Made by a program: the position numbers and the translations under genes
The notes under the pieces: generated by a model
What the model was told of the DNA's origin: nothing
The model's input: the letters and a program-made list of their open reading frames with translations, nothing else
Database searches by the model: none
From: Argonema galeatum A003/A1
Lineage (GTDB): Bacteria > Cyanobacteriota > Cyanobacteriia > Cyanobacteriales > Aerosakkonemataceae
DNA: 64,000 bases
Assembly: GCF_023333595.1 (NCBI RefSeq)
Contig: NZ_JAIQZM010000009.1
Span: forward strand, 142,493 to 206,492
Direction of reading: 5' to 3'
Shown: in pieces, positions 34,295 to 43,963 of the stretch
How the letters are laid out: each line of letters begins with the position of its first letter
How positions within the stretch are numbered: position 1 is the first letter of the stretch

Positions 34295-37200
34295 TTACCC
34301 ATTATCTATAAACTCCTTAACCCGCGCAAAAATTGTTTCTAATTCAGCTATCATTTCATCTGCCCCCTCCAGATTGTTTAATTTTGCCTGACTTTCAAGC
34401 TTGTGTGCAATTTCAGGCATTGAGCGGATAGCCACTGTAGCGCTTCCCCCTTTGATTTGGTGAGCGCGACGAGCGAGTGTGTCAAAATCTCCTGACACGA
34501 TCGCTTGTTTGGCTTCTTGTATGTAAGTTTCCGCATCTTCGACAAAAGCTTGTAGCAGTTCTTGTTGAAACTCAGCGTCTCCTTTAGAGATTTGGGAAAG
34601 GCGTGCAATATCTACAACTTCTATTGATGACGAATCCCCGGCCCGATCGTCAATTATATTTTGGGCATTTTCTACTTCTCCTATCAAGCTGAAATTTGAG
34701 TATGTAAGACTTTGAGGCTGACCTGATTCTATTGTTAATCTTTCCCGTTTGATTTGCAATTGAGAAGACCAGCGCTCTAAAATTATTTGCAATTGTTTTA
34801 GATCGATCGGTTTGCTGATATAATCATCCATCCCAGCGCCGAGACACTTTTCCCGTTCCCCAACTAAAGCATTTGCCGTCATCGCAATTATTACATAGCG
34901 TCCGCCGTACAAACGCCGCAATTCTCTTGTCGCTTCATAGCCATCCATCACAGGCATCTGACAATCCATTAATACGATGTCATAATGCTCTGATGCCAAA
35001 ATATCTAGTGCCTCTTGACCGTTATTGACGCAATTCGCCTTATAGCCTAACACTTTGAGTTGATTCAGTCCTACCTTCTGGTTAATTGGGGTATCTTCAA
35101 CCAATAAAATCCGTAAATTTTTCTCAGGGGTCAGTTGTGGGTTTTCAGCAGTCACTTCTTCTTGCCTGCTTAATGTTGGCGACTGACTGTTTACGGCATT
35201 CAGCAAGCAGTCAAATAAGCGGGAGGCTTTCACAGGTTTAGTCAAATAACCAGCTAAACCCCGCTCTATTAAGTTTTTAGCCTCCTCGCGCTGTTTCGCT
35301 GTAGTGAGGAGAACCCATTGGGTTTGTTGCATCAACGGATCTGAGTAAATCATGCGTTCCAGCATAGTACCGCTTAGTTCCGGTAGCTGCATATCAATGA
35401 GAGCGATATCGTAAGGACGATGCTCAGCTGAGGCATTCCGCACTGCGATCATTGCCATCCAAGCTCGTTCCATTTCCGTCACTTCTATTCCCCACAAAAT
35501 TGCCAGAGAACGCACCACTTTACGAATTGTGGGTTTGCTACTCACTACCAGCATTTTCAGTCCTGAAAGTGAAGTAATCATCGACAAGGGGGCAGTCGGT
35601 AAAATTGTTTTTTGCAAGGGCATAGTAAACCAAAAACTCGAACCTAATCCCAGGGTACTTTTTACACCTATTTCGCCTCCCATCAACTCCACTAACTGCT
35701 TGCAAATTGCTAATCCCAATCCGGTGCCCCCGTATTTGCGTGTGGTAGAATCATCGACTTGGGAGAAAGATTGGAACAGCTTTTTCTGACTTTCTGGGTC
35801 GATCCCAATGCCGGTATCCTTCACTGCGAATTTCAGATAATTAGTATTTGCTAATTGTGCTTCCTCATTAGCGATCGCCTCTACGTGGATTACCACTTCG
35901 CCAACGTCGGTGAATTTGAGCGCATTGCCTACCAAATTTATCAAGATTTGGCGCAGACGGGCTGGGTCGCCATTGATTTGTCTCGGCACATCACTCTCAA
36001 TTAATGCGGCTAGTTCTATGCCTTTGCTCTGTGCCGATGTGGTGAGCAAATCTAGCACTTCTTCCAGGCAGAGATTCAAGTCAAAATCCACTTTATCCAG
36101 TCGCATTTCCCCGGCTTCTAGTTTAGAGAAGTCGAGAATATCGTTGATGAGAGTTAGTAGGGTTTGACCGCTGACTTTCAACGTTTGTACAAAGTCGAGT
36201 TGTTCGGGAGTTAGCTGGGTTTTCAAAAGTAAGTCCGTCATTCCCAAAACGCCATTCATGGGAGTACGAATTTCATGACTCATGTTAGCGAGGAACATCG
36301 ACTTCATTCGGGAAGCTTCGAGTGCTTCTTCTCGTGCTTGTTGTGCTTGCTCAAACAGAGTGGATTGCTGAATAGCGATCGCCAGTTGCACGCTAAGCTG
36401 CTGTAATAAGTCGATCTCCGATAGGGTCCAAGCCCTTGTGCCGCGACATTCGTGGGCAATCAGCAGTCCCCAGAGTCTTGGGTGCTGAGTGGGGGAGTGG
36501 GAGAGTGGGAGAGTGGGGGAGATCGCAGAATTTTCCTGCTCCTCTGCTCCCCCGCTCCCCCGTTCCCCCGCTCCCCCGCTCTTGATTCCCCCGTCTTCTA
36601 TGATAATGGGAACTACTAAGTTAGCTTTAATCTGAAACTGTGCGAGTAAATTAACGTGGCACGGGTTTAAATCACCATTATAAATATCTCCAATTGCTCG
36701 GATTCGACCTTGCCGATATAGAGAAATATAACGCTCTGTAAAGCAGTGGTCTTGAATATCCATTCCCAACAGCGACATCCAAGGTTCGCCAACCGATTCA
36801 ACAACTACATTTCCGGTACCATCCGGTTCAAAGCGGTAAATAATTACGCGATCGGTAAACAGCAATTGCCGCACTTCTTCTGTAACGGTGCTGAGTGTCA
36901 CAGTGAGGTTAAGAGAGGAACGAACTCGCTGGGCGATCGTGGAAACCAGTCGTTCCCGCATAAATAGTTCCGCAATCCGCTGTTCGGATTCTCGCGCATT
37001 ACATTCGGCTTGCTTGCGTTCTGTAATGTCGGTGATGACGCTAATCAGCCCAATTCGGTTGCCCGCGTCGTCTAGGATGCAGTCGGCACGCACCCAAGCC
37101 GTTACAATTTCGCCACTCTTGGTTTTTAGTTCGACCTCGCCAGTCCAAGAAAGTCCGCTTTGAATAGTTTGGAATAGTTCTTTTGCTATTTCAGCCGAGA

Positions 37201-40200
37201 CGTACATAGCCGGTGGCCCCCCCAGGGCGTTCAGTTCGTCGGGAGTGTAGCCATAGCGCTGAATAAACGCCTGATTGTGGTAGATCGCACTACCGTCCAA
37301 CTCTGCCATTCCAATGGCATCGCTGGTGCTTTCCACGGCTGCCTTGACCCGGATTAGGGCGGCTTCTGCCTGTTTGCGATCGCTAATATCTTTGTGTGTC
37401 CCCGTCATCCGCAGGGGGTTGCCGTTTTCATCCCGTTGGGTCACTTTGCCGTGGGAGAGAATCCACTTCCAGGAGCCATCTTTCGAGAGCATCCGAAATT
37501 CCACTTCGTAGGCGGGAATCGCACCTCGAAGATAGTCGCTCTTGATGTCCAGCATCTTGGACAGGTCTTCGGGATGTAGCAATCGCTCGAAGGATTGGTA
37601 ATTATTCTCTATTTCTCCTATCTCATACCCCAGCATTCTTTTCCACTGCGGGTCGAAATAGGTAACTCCAGTGCTGATATGCCAATCCCACAGTCCCAAA
37701 GCGCTGCCTTCTAGGGCCAGTTGCAAGCGTTCTTCGCTCACTAGCAAAGATTCTGATGCTTTTTTGCGCTCTATCCCCAACGCCACCTGATCGGCAACCG
37801 ACCCCAGAGCATCCAGTATATTTTGGCTGAGGGGATGACGGGCGAATATTGCCATTACGCCCACCAGTTGGTCTTCTACAATCAGGGGATAGCCAGCAAA
37901 AGCCACCATTGCTTCTCGCCGCGCCCACTCAGGGTTGCTGATGCGGGGGTCGTTTTGCACGTCGTTCGTCAGGTGCGGTTGGCGAGAAGCGGCAATCCAA
38001 CCGATCTTGAAGCTGCCCACTGGCACGCGAGCGTGATGGCCGTTGATGTGGGTGTACATCCCCGCAGAAGCCTGCAAATGGAGCATATTTTCATCTGGGT
38101 TGAGCGTCCAAATCCTGGCAAAGGTGACATTTAAGTGTTCTACTAACGCCCTGCAAGAGCGTTGCAGCATGATGGGTAAGTCTCCCTCCTGAGTGAGAGC
38201 GAAGCCAATATCAGACCTCAAAGCGGACTGTATAGCTCGTTCGGCTAATTCCTGCGCGGCTCGCTTTCTCTGGGTGATGTCCCGCACGATCGCAATAATT
38301 TCATCTGACCCGCTGCTAACGATCCGAGTTTCGTAATCGTGCAGTTGCTCATCGATAGGTAGCTGATATTCTATGATTTGGGTCTGGCCTGTTTTGATGG
38401 ACCGATCGTAGGCGTGGAGTATATTTTCAGCTAGTTCCGGCGGCAAAACCGACTGCACTTTTTTCCCTATAAATTCGCTGGGCGGCACTAATGTTTTGAT
38501 GCCTTTAGCCGGTTTGAAGTCTACAAAAGTGCCATCAGACTTGCAGCGAAACATCATGTCGGGGATGGCGTTCAACAGCGCTTTTTGTGTGGCTTCGCTT
38601 TGACGCAGTTGTTCTTCTGTCTGTTTTAATTCGGTGATATCCAAAACCAGCCCGTCCCAAATAATATCGCCGTTAGCTTCTTTTTCCGGTCTTGATGCCC
38701 CTTTCAACCACTTCATCTCACCGGATGGCGTTATGCTCCGCCATTCATATCGCCACGGTTGTAGGGTGGCTGCTGAGAGCGCAATGGATTCATATAAGCC
38801 ATCGCGGTCATCTTGATGAACCCCAGCAAAAGGGGCCGCAAAATTTTGTACGATCGCTTCTGGTTCCAATTCAAAAAGTTCGCGGCAACCGGAAGAGACA
38901 TAAGGGAAAGTTATTTGCCCATCGGTTGAGAGTCGGAATTGATAAATCATTCCCGGTACGTTGGCTGCCAACCTTGGGAACCTTTGTTCGCTGATTTTGA
39001 GGGCAACTTCAGCCTGTTTGCGTTGGGTGATGTCGCTAGCAATTCCCACAAAGCCAGTGATATTTCCAGATCGGTCCCGCAATGCGGTCACCGACAGCAA
39101 GACGGGAAACCGGGAACCATCTTTGCGGATATAAGTCCATTCTCGTTCATCTGCCCCGAACCGCCGTGCTTTGGCAACAAACACTTCAAAAGATGGCTCT
39201 ATGGAAATTCCGAGTTCTTGGGATAATTCTTGGGCGCGTTGCGCGATTTCTTCTGGATCGTGGATGATACCGGGGGTTGTTTTGCCGACAACTTCAGTAG
39301 CGCTATATCCCAACATTCGCTCTGCTGCTGCATTAAAGGTATGGATAGTGCCATCTATTTCTGTGGAAATAATGGCGTAATTAGCGCTGTTGAAAATTGC
39401 TTGCTGGAGGGAAGTGAGTTCTTGTAGCTCTATAAGGAGGCGCTTGTAGTTTGTGACATCTCTGATTGTACCAACTAATATTTTATTGCCATCTGCATTC
39501 TCAAAGACGGTTTTTTTGGTGGAGATGATGTTAAGTTTACCAGCACTGTCAGTCAGGGTTTCTTCATTTTCGTTTTCTTGACCTGAAGTAAATACCTGTT
39601 CGTCTTTTTCTCTAAAAACATCGGCTTCTTCTTTAGGGAAAAAGTCATAGTCTGTTTTGCCAAGTAGCTCTTCGCGGGATTGGCCGATAAACTGACAGCA
39701 GGCATCGTTTAAGATGATAAAACGACGGTGAGAGTCTTTGACAAAAATTGGATCTGCGATCGCATTCAGAGTGTGGTTCAAAAACTCTTCGGAGGCTTTC
39801 AGCTGCACCTCGTAGCGGTAGCGATCGCTAATGTCTAAAAATACTGCTATGAGGTGGTCGATCGTACCGTCCTCGTGGCGGATGCAGCTTGTAGAGAGTC
39901 TGGTGTAAACTACCGCACCGTCTTTGCGTAGCAAGCGTTTGTCTATCACGTAGCGATCGCACGCCCCGCCTAAGATTTGGGCTAAGTGGTTTAAATCAGC
40001 ATCTCTGTCATCGGTAAACGTCCATTCAATCCAATTCTTTTGACAGATTTCTGCTCTGGAATATCCCAGCAAGTTGCACAAAGCATCGTTAACTTCAATC
40101 CAGCCTTCGTTCTCCGGCGTACCCTGAGAAAAAGGAGGTGCATAAATGGCTATACCAACTAGGGAATTCTCGAAGTACTCGCGCAAGCGGGCTTCGCTTT

Positions 40201-41011
40201 GACGCACAGTAATAATTGCTAGCTTTTGTTCTGTGATATCATTGAGCATTCCCGCCGTAGCAGAAATCCTGCCGTCAGGGGTTTTGGTTAAATGTGGGTG
40301 TACTTCAATCCAGCGAAATCCTCCCGATTTAGTACACAGGCGAATTTCATAACGGCAGTCGTGTTTTTGACTTTTAAGCAGGCAGCGAAACTGGTTTTGA
40401 TGATGTTGGCGATCGGCGGGATGAATGTAATTTAAAAAGGGAGTTCCTAAACTTTCCGAAGCAGAAAATCCCGTGATTTCATACCAAGCCGAATTGAGAA
40501 ATATCCAATTGCCTTCTGCATCGGTTTGGAAAATAACTTCTTTGACGTTATTTACTACGGAGCGATATTTCTCTTCGCTTTGCTGCAAAGCCTCTTGATT
40601 GTGCTGGCGTTCGATCGCATAACGCAGGGAACGAATCAAAAGTTCGCTATCGATTGTTCTTTTTACTAGGTAATCCTGTGCGCCAGCCGCGATTGTCTGA
40701 AGGGCTAATTCTTCATCAGCGCGGGCTGTTAGCACGACAATGGGAATGTTTTGACCTGACTGTTTTATCTTGGCAACCGTCTCAAATCCTTGGCTGTCGG
40801 GAAGAGACAAATCTAGCAAAATGACATCAAATTTTTCAGACTTCAAAAGCTCTCGCGCATCGCTCAGGCGATCCACACAGCTTAATGAAATACTTCTGTT
40901 TGCCCTATTTTCTGAGAGCAATTCTTCAATTAGTTCTGCCTCGTCAGCATTATCTTCAACTAGGAGAATTCTAAAACTGCTTCTGGCGGTGGGTTGAAGA
41001 ACTGAGTTCAT
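34295..41011 (-). CDS. Giant hybrid kinase: REC, eight PAS, two GAF (one CBCR-like), HK, REC, REC, Hpt
   Basis: The 2238-residue protein reads: REC (~12-135), six PAS domains (~145-915), GAF (~920-1085), two PAS (~1090-1335), a phytochrome-type GAF (~1350-1555), DHp with [12 protein letters not shown] (His1579), HATPase (~1685-1800), a degenerate REC (~1817-1940), an intact REC (~1966-2085) and Hpt (His2184 in RRAHQIKGG). The second GAF has Asp-His-Cys1423-Phe and Cys1451-His1452, the DXCF plus canonical Cys pattern of dual-cysteine cyanobacteriochromes. No membrane segment is seen. An insertion (about 1472-1511) in that GAF is Gly/Ser/Pro rich and repeat-derived. It is the largest gene of the window. 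Confidence 0.93.
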   Translation of the reverse strand: MNSVLQPTARSSFRILLVEDNADEAELIEELLSENRANRSISLSCVDRLSDARELLKSEKFDVILLDLSLPDSQGFETVAKIKQSGQNIPIVVLTARADEELALQTIAAGAQDYLVKRTIDSELLIRSLRYAIERQHNQEALQQSEEKYRSVVNNVKEVIFQTDAEGNWIFLNSAWYEITGFSASESLGTPFLNYIHPADRQHHQNQFRCLLKSQKHDCRYEIRLCTKSGGFRWIEVHPHLTKTPDGRISATAGMLNDITEQKLAIITVRQSEARLREYFENSLVGIAIYAPPFSQGTPENEGWIEVNDALCNLLGYSRAEICQKNWIEWTFTDDRDADLNHLAQILGGACDRYVIDKRLLRKDGAVVYTRLSTSCIRHEDGTIDHLIAVFLDISDRYRYEVQLKASEEFLNHTLNAIADPIFVKDSHRRFIILNDACCQFIGQSREELLGKTDYDFFPKEEADVFREKDEQVFTSGQENENEETLTDSAGKLNIISTKKTVFENADGNKILVGTIRDVTNYKRLLIELQELTSLQQAIFNSANYAIISTEIDGTIHTFNAAAERMLGYSATEVVGKTTPGIIHDPEEIAQRAQELSQELGISIEPSFEVFVAKARRFGADEREWTYIRKDGSRFPVLLSVTALRDRSGNITGFVGIASDITQRKQAEVALKISEQRFPRLAANVPGMIYQFRLSTDGQITFPYVSSGCRELFELEPEAIVQNFAAPFAGVHQDDRDGLYESIALSAATLQPWRYEWRSITPSGEMKWLKGASRPEKEANGDIIWDGLVLDITELKQTEEQLRQSEATQKALLNAIPDMMFRCKSDGTFVDFKPAKGIKTLVPPSEFIGKKVQSVLPPELAENILHAYDRSIKTGQTQIIEYQLPIDEQLHDYETRIVSSGSDEIIAIVRDITQRKRAAQELAERAIQSALRSDIGFALTQEGDLPIMLQRSCRALVEHLNVTFARIWTLNPDENMLHLQASAGMYTHINGHHARVPVGSFKIGWIAASRQPHLTNDVQNDPRISNPEWARREAMVAFAGYPLIVEDQLVGVMAIFARHPLSQNILDALGSVADQVALGIERKKASESLLVSEERLQLALEGSALGLWDWHISTGVTYFDPQWKRMLGYEIGEIENNYQSFERLLHPEDLSKMLDIKSDYLRGAIPAYEVEFRMLSKDGSWKWILSHGKVTQRDENGNPLRMTGTHKDISDRKQAEAALIRVKAAVESTSDAIGMAELDGSAIYHNQAFIQRYGYTPDELNALGGPPAMYVSAEIAKELFQTIQSGLSWTGEVELKTKSGEIVTAWVRADCILDDAGNRIGLISVITDITERKQAECNARESEQRIAELFMRERLVSTIAQRVRSSLNLTVTLSTVTEEVRQLLFTDRVIIYRFEPDGTGNVVVESVGEPWMSLLGMDIQDHCFTERYISLYRQGRIRAIGDIYNGDLNPCHVNLLAQFQIKANLVVPIIIEDGGIKSGGAGERGSGGAEEQENSAISPTLPLSHSPTQHPRLWGLLIAHECRGTRAWTLSEIDLLQQLSVQLAIAIQQSTLFEQAQQAREEALEASRMKSMFLANMSHEIRTPMNGVLGMTDLLLKTQLTPEQLDFVQTLKVSGQTLLTLINDILDFSKLEAGEMRLDKVDFDLNLCLEEVLDLLTTSAQSKGIELAALIESDVPRQINGDPARLRQILINLVGNALKFTDVGEVVIHVEAIANEEAQLANTNYLKFAVKDTGIGIDPESQKKLFQSFSQVDDSTTRKYGGTGLGLAICKQLVELMGGEIGVKSTLGLGSSFWFTMPLQKTILPTAPLSMITSLSGLKMLVVSSKPTIRKVVRSLAILWGIEVTEMERAWMAMIAVRNASAEHRPYDIALIDMQLPELSGTMLERMIYSDPLMQQTQWVLLTTAKQREEAKNLIERGLAGYLTKPVKASRLFDCLLNAVNSQSPTLSRQEEVTAENPQLTPEKNLRILLVEDTPINQKVGLNQLKVLGYKANCVNNGQEALDILASEHYDIVLMDCQMPVMDGYEATRELRRLYGGRYVIIAMTANALVGEREKCLGAGMDDYISKPIDLKQLQIILERWSSQLQIKRERLTIESGQPQSLTYSNFSLIGEVENAQNIIDDRAGDSSSIEVVDIARLSQISKGDAEFQQELLQAFVEDAETYIQEAKQAIVSGDFDTLARRAHQIKGGSATVAIRSMPEIAHKLESQAKLNNLEGADEMIAELETIFARVKEFIDNG

Positions 41012-41140
41012 TTTGCTATTTTTAATAATGTTTTTATTTGATGATTAAGCAAAAGAAGCCCTGGCTTTCTTTGTTAGCTTTCAAATTTTATGCTAAGCGT
41101 TAAAACTACCCTTGACCATAATGACCGCGCATTCATCTCA

Positions 41141-42994
41141 TCACTGAATCGAAGCGATTACAGTGAGATCTTTCTGCTGTTCAAGGTAAAAGCTCTGGCA
41201 AATGCGATTTCTTCCTTTTGCTTTGGCGTGATAGAGCGCTCGATCGGCATCCTGAATTAAGGTGTAGGGAGACTTTTGCAAGTAACGTTCCCAGGTTGTG
41301 CCGGAAAACTCGATACTAGCAACACCTACGCTGATGGTGACGTATTGACTGACGGGAGATTTCATATGGGGGAAGTTGAGCATTTCTACTTTGGCACGGA
41401 TTTCTTGAGCTACAATGAGGGCACCGGCAGGATCTGTATTAGGTAGAATAATAGCAAATTCTTCGCCGCCGTAACGAGCGACTAAATCGGCTGGACGTTT
41501 GCCAGCAGAGACTATAACTTGGGCAATTTGTTGTAAGCAACTATCGCCAGCGGGATGACCGTAGCTGTCGTTATAAAGTTTGAAAAAGTCGATATCGCAC
41601 ATAATTATTGACAGCGGTATTTGCTCTCTTGCGGCTCGCCGCCACTCAATATCGATAATTTCATCAAACCGACGGCGGTTGGCAATTCCGGTTAAACTAT
41701 CTGTGGTGGCAAGTCGGTGTAATTTTTGGTTGGCTATTTCTAACTGACGGTAAAGTTCGGATTGTTGAATTGCGATCGCCACCTGGTCGGCCAGTTGTTT
41801 GAGAAAATCTATCTCCCACTGCTGCCACTCACGCTGTCCGCTGCAATGATGCGCCATTAGCAGTCCCCACAGTTCGATTTTGGATTTTGGATTTTGCGCG
41901 AAGTGGGCGTCTTGGCAAGCGAGTGTGGTCTTGGGGGTTTCCCCCATGAACACCTCGCGCTGGTTCCCGTCACGATGCCCACCTTCGCAAGAGAGGATTT
42001 TGGATTGGATGATATCGTTCGATTTGGGATTTGGGATTGACCCCACGGATGAATCCGGGGGCTTCAAACCAAGAATTTCTTGGTCGTAATTAGTTGCTTG
42101 GGAGTTGGAGTCCTCCTCGTCCCTTTTTTCGTTTGACTTTTGACTTTTGACTTTTGACTTTTCTTGCTCGTTCTCTTCCATTTTCCAATCCCCAATTTGA
42201 AAGATAGGCAAAGTCAAAAGAGCTGTGACGTGAAAATCTGCCAGGATTTTTATGTATTCAGGATCTAATTGTGCAGTGTTAACATCTTCCACGGCATGGA
42301 TAAATTCGGAGTCGCCCAGTAAAAGACAGGGCATGGCTAAGGTAGCATAAACCTCTTGGTTCCAGCTACAACAATTCTCAGAACCGACAGCTTCCACAAT
42401 GACTGCACCGTCGGCCTGTGAGAGGGATTCTGCGATCGAAGATTGGCAGCGGTAAATCACAACTCGATCGATCTGCAAAAATTGCCGCACTTCTGTTACC
42501 GTTGTTTGGAGAATGTCTTCTAGGTCAATGCTTGAGCGGATGCGCTCGATCATTCGGCCCAAAAGCCGCTCTCGTTCTGCCTGTAACCGATGCGCCTCTT
42601 CTGTTCGCTGACGCGCGATCGCATAGCGCATCGCACGCACTAGCAGTTCCCTTTCAAACCCCCGCTTGACTAGATAATCCTGCGCTCCAGCGCCTACCGC
42701 CTCAACCGCCATGTTTTCATCATTCAAACCTGTCAAGACTACAATAGGAACAGTTGGCGCTTGTGCTTTCACGCTCTTTATAGTATCCAGTCCAAAGCTG
42801 TCTGGCAAAGACAAATCTAATAAAATTACGTCAAAGTCACCTTCAACCAAATACTTTACCCCTTCGTCCAGACGCTGGGCCGCTTTTAGACGAAACTGAG
42901 TATTACCGAATGACCCCAAGAGTTCTTCTATGAGTTCGGCATCTGCGGGGTCATCCTCTACCAAAAGAATTTTAAGGGGAGAGTCAGGCATCAT
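41141..42994 (-). CDS. REC-GAF-GGDEF protein (predicted diguanylate cyclase)
   Basis: The protein has REC (ILLVEDDPADAELIEELL, phospho-Asp in VILLDLSLP), a phytochrome-type GAF and a C-terminal GGDEF domain with an intact GGEEF signature (RYGGEEFAIILP) plus TDSLTGIANRRRFDE. It should make cyclic di-GMP under control of its receiver. The GAF lacks the chromophore Cys (DPEYIKIL at that position), so it is probably not a photosensor. A ~95-residue low-complexity insertion sits inside the GAF, just before LWGLLMAHH. The open frame extends to 43045, but the Met at 42994 is chosen because the REC begins about 8 residues later. Confidence 0.9.
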   Translation of the reverse strand: MMPDSPLKILLVEDDPADAELIEELLGSFGNTQFRLKAAQRLDEGVKYLVEGDFDVILLDLSLPDSFGLDTIKSVKAQAPTVPIVVLTGLNDENMAVEAVGAGAQDYLVKRGFERELLVRAMRYAIARQRTEEAHRLQAERERLLGRMIERIRSSIDLEDILQTTVTEVRQFLQIDRVVIYRCQSSIAESLSQADGAVIVEAVGSENCCSWNQEVYATLAMPCLLLGDSEFIHAVEDVNTAQLDPEYIKILADFHVTALLTLPIFQIGDWKMEENEQEKSKVKSQKSNEKRDEEDSNSQATNYDQEILGLKPPDSSVGSIPNPKSNDIIQSKILSCEGGHRDGNQREVFMGETPKTTLACQDAHFAQNPKSKIELWGLLMAHHCSGQREWQQWEIDFLKQLADQVAIAIQQSELYRQLEIANQKLHRLATTDSLTGIANRRRFDEIIDIEWRRAAREQIPLSIIMCDIDFFKLYNDSYGHPAGDSCLQQIAQVIVSAGKRPADLVARYGGEEFAIILPNTDPAGALIVAQEIRAKVEMLNFPHMKSPVSQYVTISVGVASIEFSGTTWERYLQKSPYTLIQDADRALYHAKAKGRNRICQSFYLEQQKDLTVIASIQ

Positions 42995-43266
42995 CACAAC
43001 TTTAGTGATGTATTTGAATTTAATTTTGCCATTGTGGCTCACCATTAACGGTAATTACTGCCAATTGACACTGTGTTAATATAATTACATATTTATATAT
43101 GTTGAATAATAAAAATAAGAAAATCTTAAAAAAACATTACATAACTTTACCCCATAAACCCGGTGAGAGCAGAAGTTACCGGGTTTCTCTGTACCTCACT
43201 CACCTGAATATGGCTGTATACGAAATCCGGGTTTATTACCCCCCTTTTAATTTCTGGCTCAAACAT

Positions 43267-43296
43267 TGTAGAGACGTTTCATGAAACGTCTCTACA
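43267..43296. repeat. Perfect 30-bp palindrome (TGTAGAGACGTTTCA family)
   Basis: TGTAGAGACGTTTCA is followed by its exact complement. The same palindrome closes the window at 63972-64000, and a variant is at 61242-61271. Similarity to the 64-kb copy extends ~45 bp to the left (AAATCCGGGTT, then TTACCCC, then AAACAT). Confidence 0.93.
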
Positions 43297-43302
43297 GCTT
43301 CC

Positions 43303-43737
43303 TTATAATGAAGTGGGATCGGATGGTAACGAGACAATTTCAAACCAGTAGCGACATAAACAAGTCATTACTTTGACCAATTCTTTAAAAGTTAGCGGTT
43401 TGACTATAAATGAATTTGCGCCCAAGCTATAGCAGTTAAAGATGTCTTTTTCCTGTCGTGAAGTTGTCAGTATAACGATCGGAATATGTCGCCATTTAGG
43501 ATTGGACTTGATTTCTTTGAGTGCTTCTCGCCCATTAAGGCGGGGCATATTGAGGTCTAGCAAAATTAGATCTGGGCGCGGGTAAAGATTAGGCGAAGCG
43601 TATTGACCGCGACAGTACAAATAATCTAGCAATTCCTCGCCATCTTCCACGAAATAGATATTCATAGCTAAGGGAACTTCTTGCAACGCTTCCTCGATCA
43701 AAAAGCAGGCGTTCTCATCATCGTTAGCTATCACCAT
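43303..43737 (-). CDS. Rcp1-like single-domain response regulator
   Basis: This CheY-like receiver of the Rcp1 group (cognate regulators of bacteriophytochromes) shows VIANDDENACFLIEEAL, FVEDGEELLDYL, the phospho-Asp in LILLDLNMPRLNGREAL, VILTTS and the conserved Lys in FIVKPLTF. The open frame continues to 43935, but its N-terminal ~65 residues are encoded by palindromic repeats (43823-43885), so ATG 43737 is preferred. That start has no obvious Shine-Dalgarno. It lies downstream of the REC-PAS-GAF kinase gene 43964-47011, which has a phytochrome-type DHp domain and is a likely partner. Confidence 0.85.
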   Translation of the reverse strand: MVIANDDENACFLIEEALQEVPLAMNIYFVEDGEELLDYLYCRGQYASPNLYPRPDLILLDLNMPRLNGREALKEIKSNPKWRHIPIVILTTSRQEKDIFNCYSLGANSFIVKPLTFKELVKVMTCLCRYWFEIVSLPSDPTSL

Positions 43738-43822
43738 TGTGAATTTTTTTGTGTTAATATATGCTTTGTCCTTATTAAGGGCGATTTCTAAAGGTAAGAA
43801 AGTCTGTTGGTGAATAAATTCA

Positions 43823-43885
43823 GGACTTACGCAAGAAGGCGCTTTTTCTTCTAGATGTAGGGGCAATTCATGAATTATCCCTACA
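43823..43885. repeat. GGACTTACGCA end plus near-perfect 30-bp palindrome
   Basis: GGACTTACGCA (43823-43833) equals the terminal repeat of the element at 57310-57416. It is followed at 43856-43885 by TGTAGGGGCAATTCA and its near complement (two mismatches). They lie upstream of the Rcp1-like gene. Confidence 0.8.
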
Positions 43886-43963
43886 GAAGTAGGTGCGGCG
43901 ATCGAATGGGTAAGTCTTATAAATTGATATGACATAATGTCAAACTCGTCAATATAAACGATC

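Noticed and set aside
41141..42994. GAF domain of the GGDEF protein as a photosensor
   Set aside because: The chromophore Cys position reads Glu-Tyr and there is no DXCF motif.
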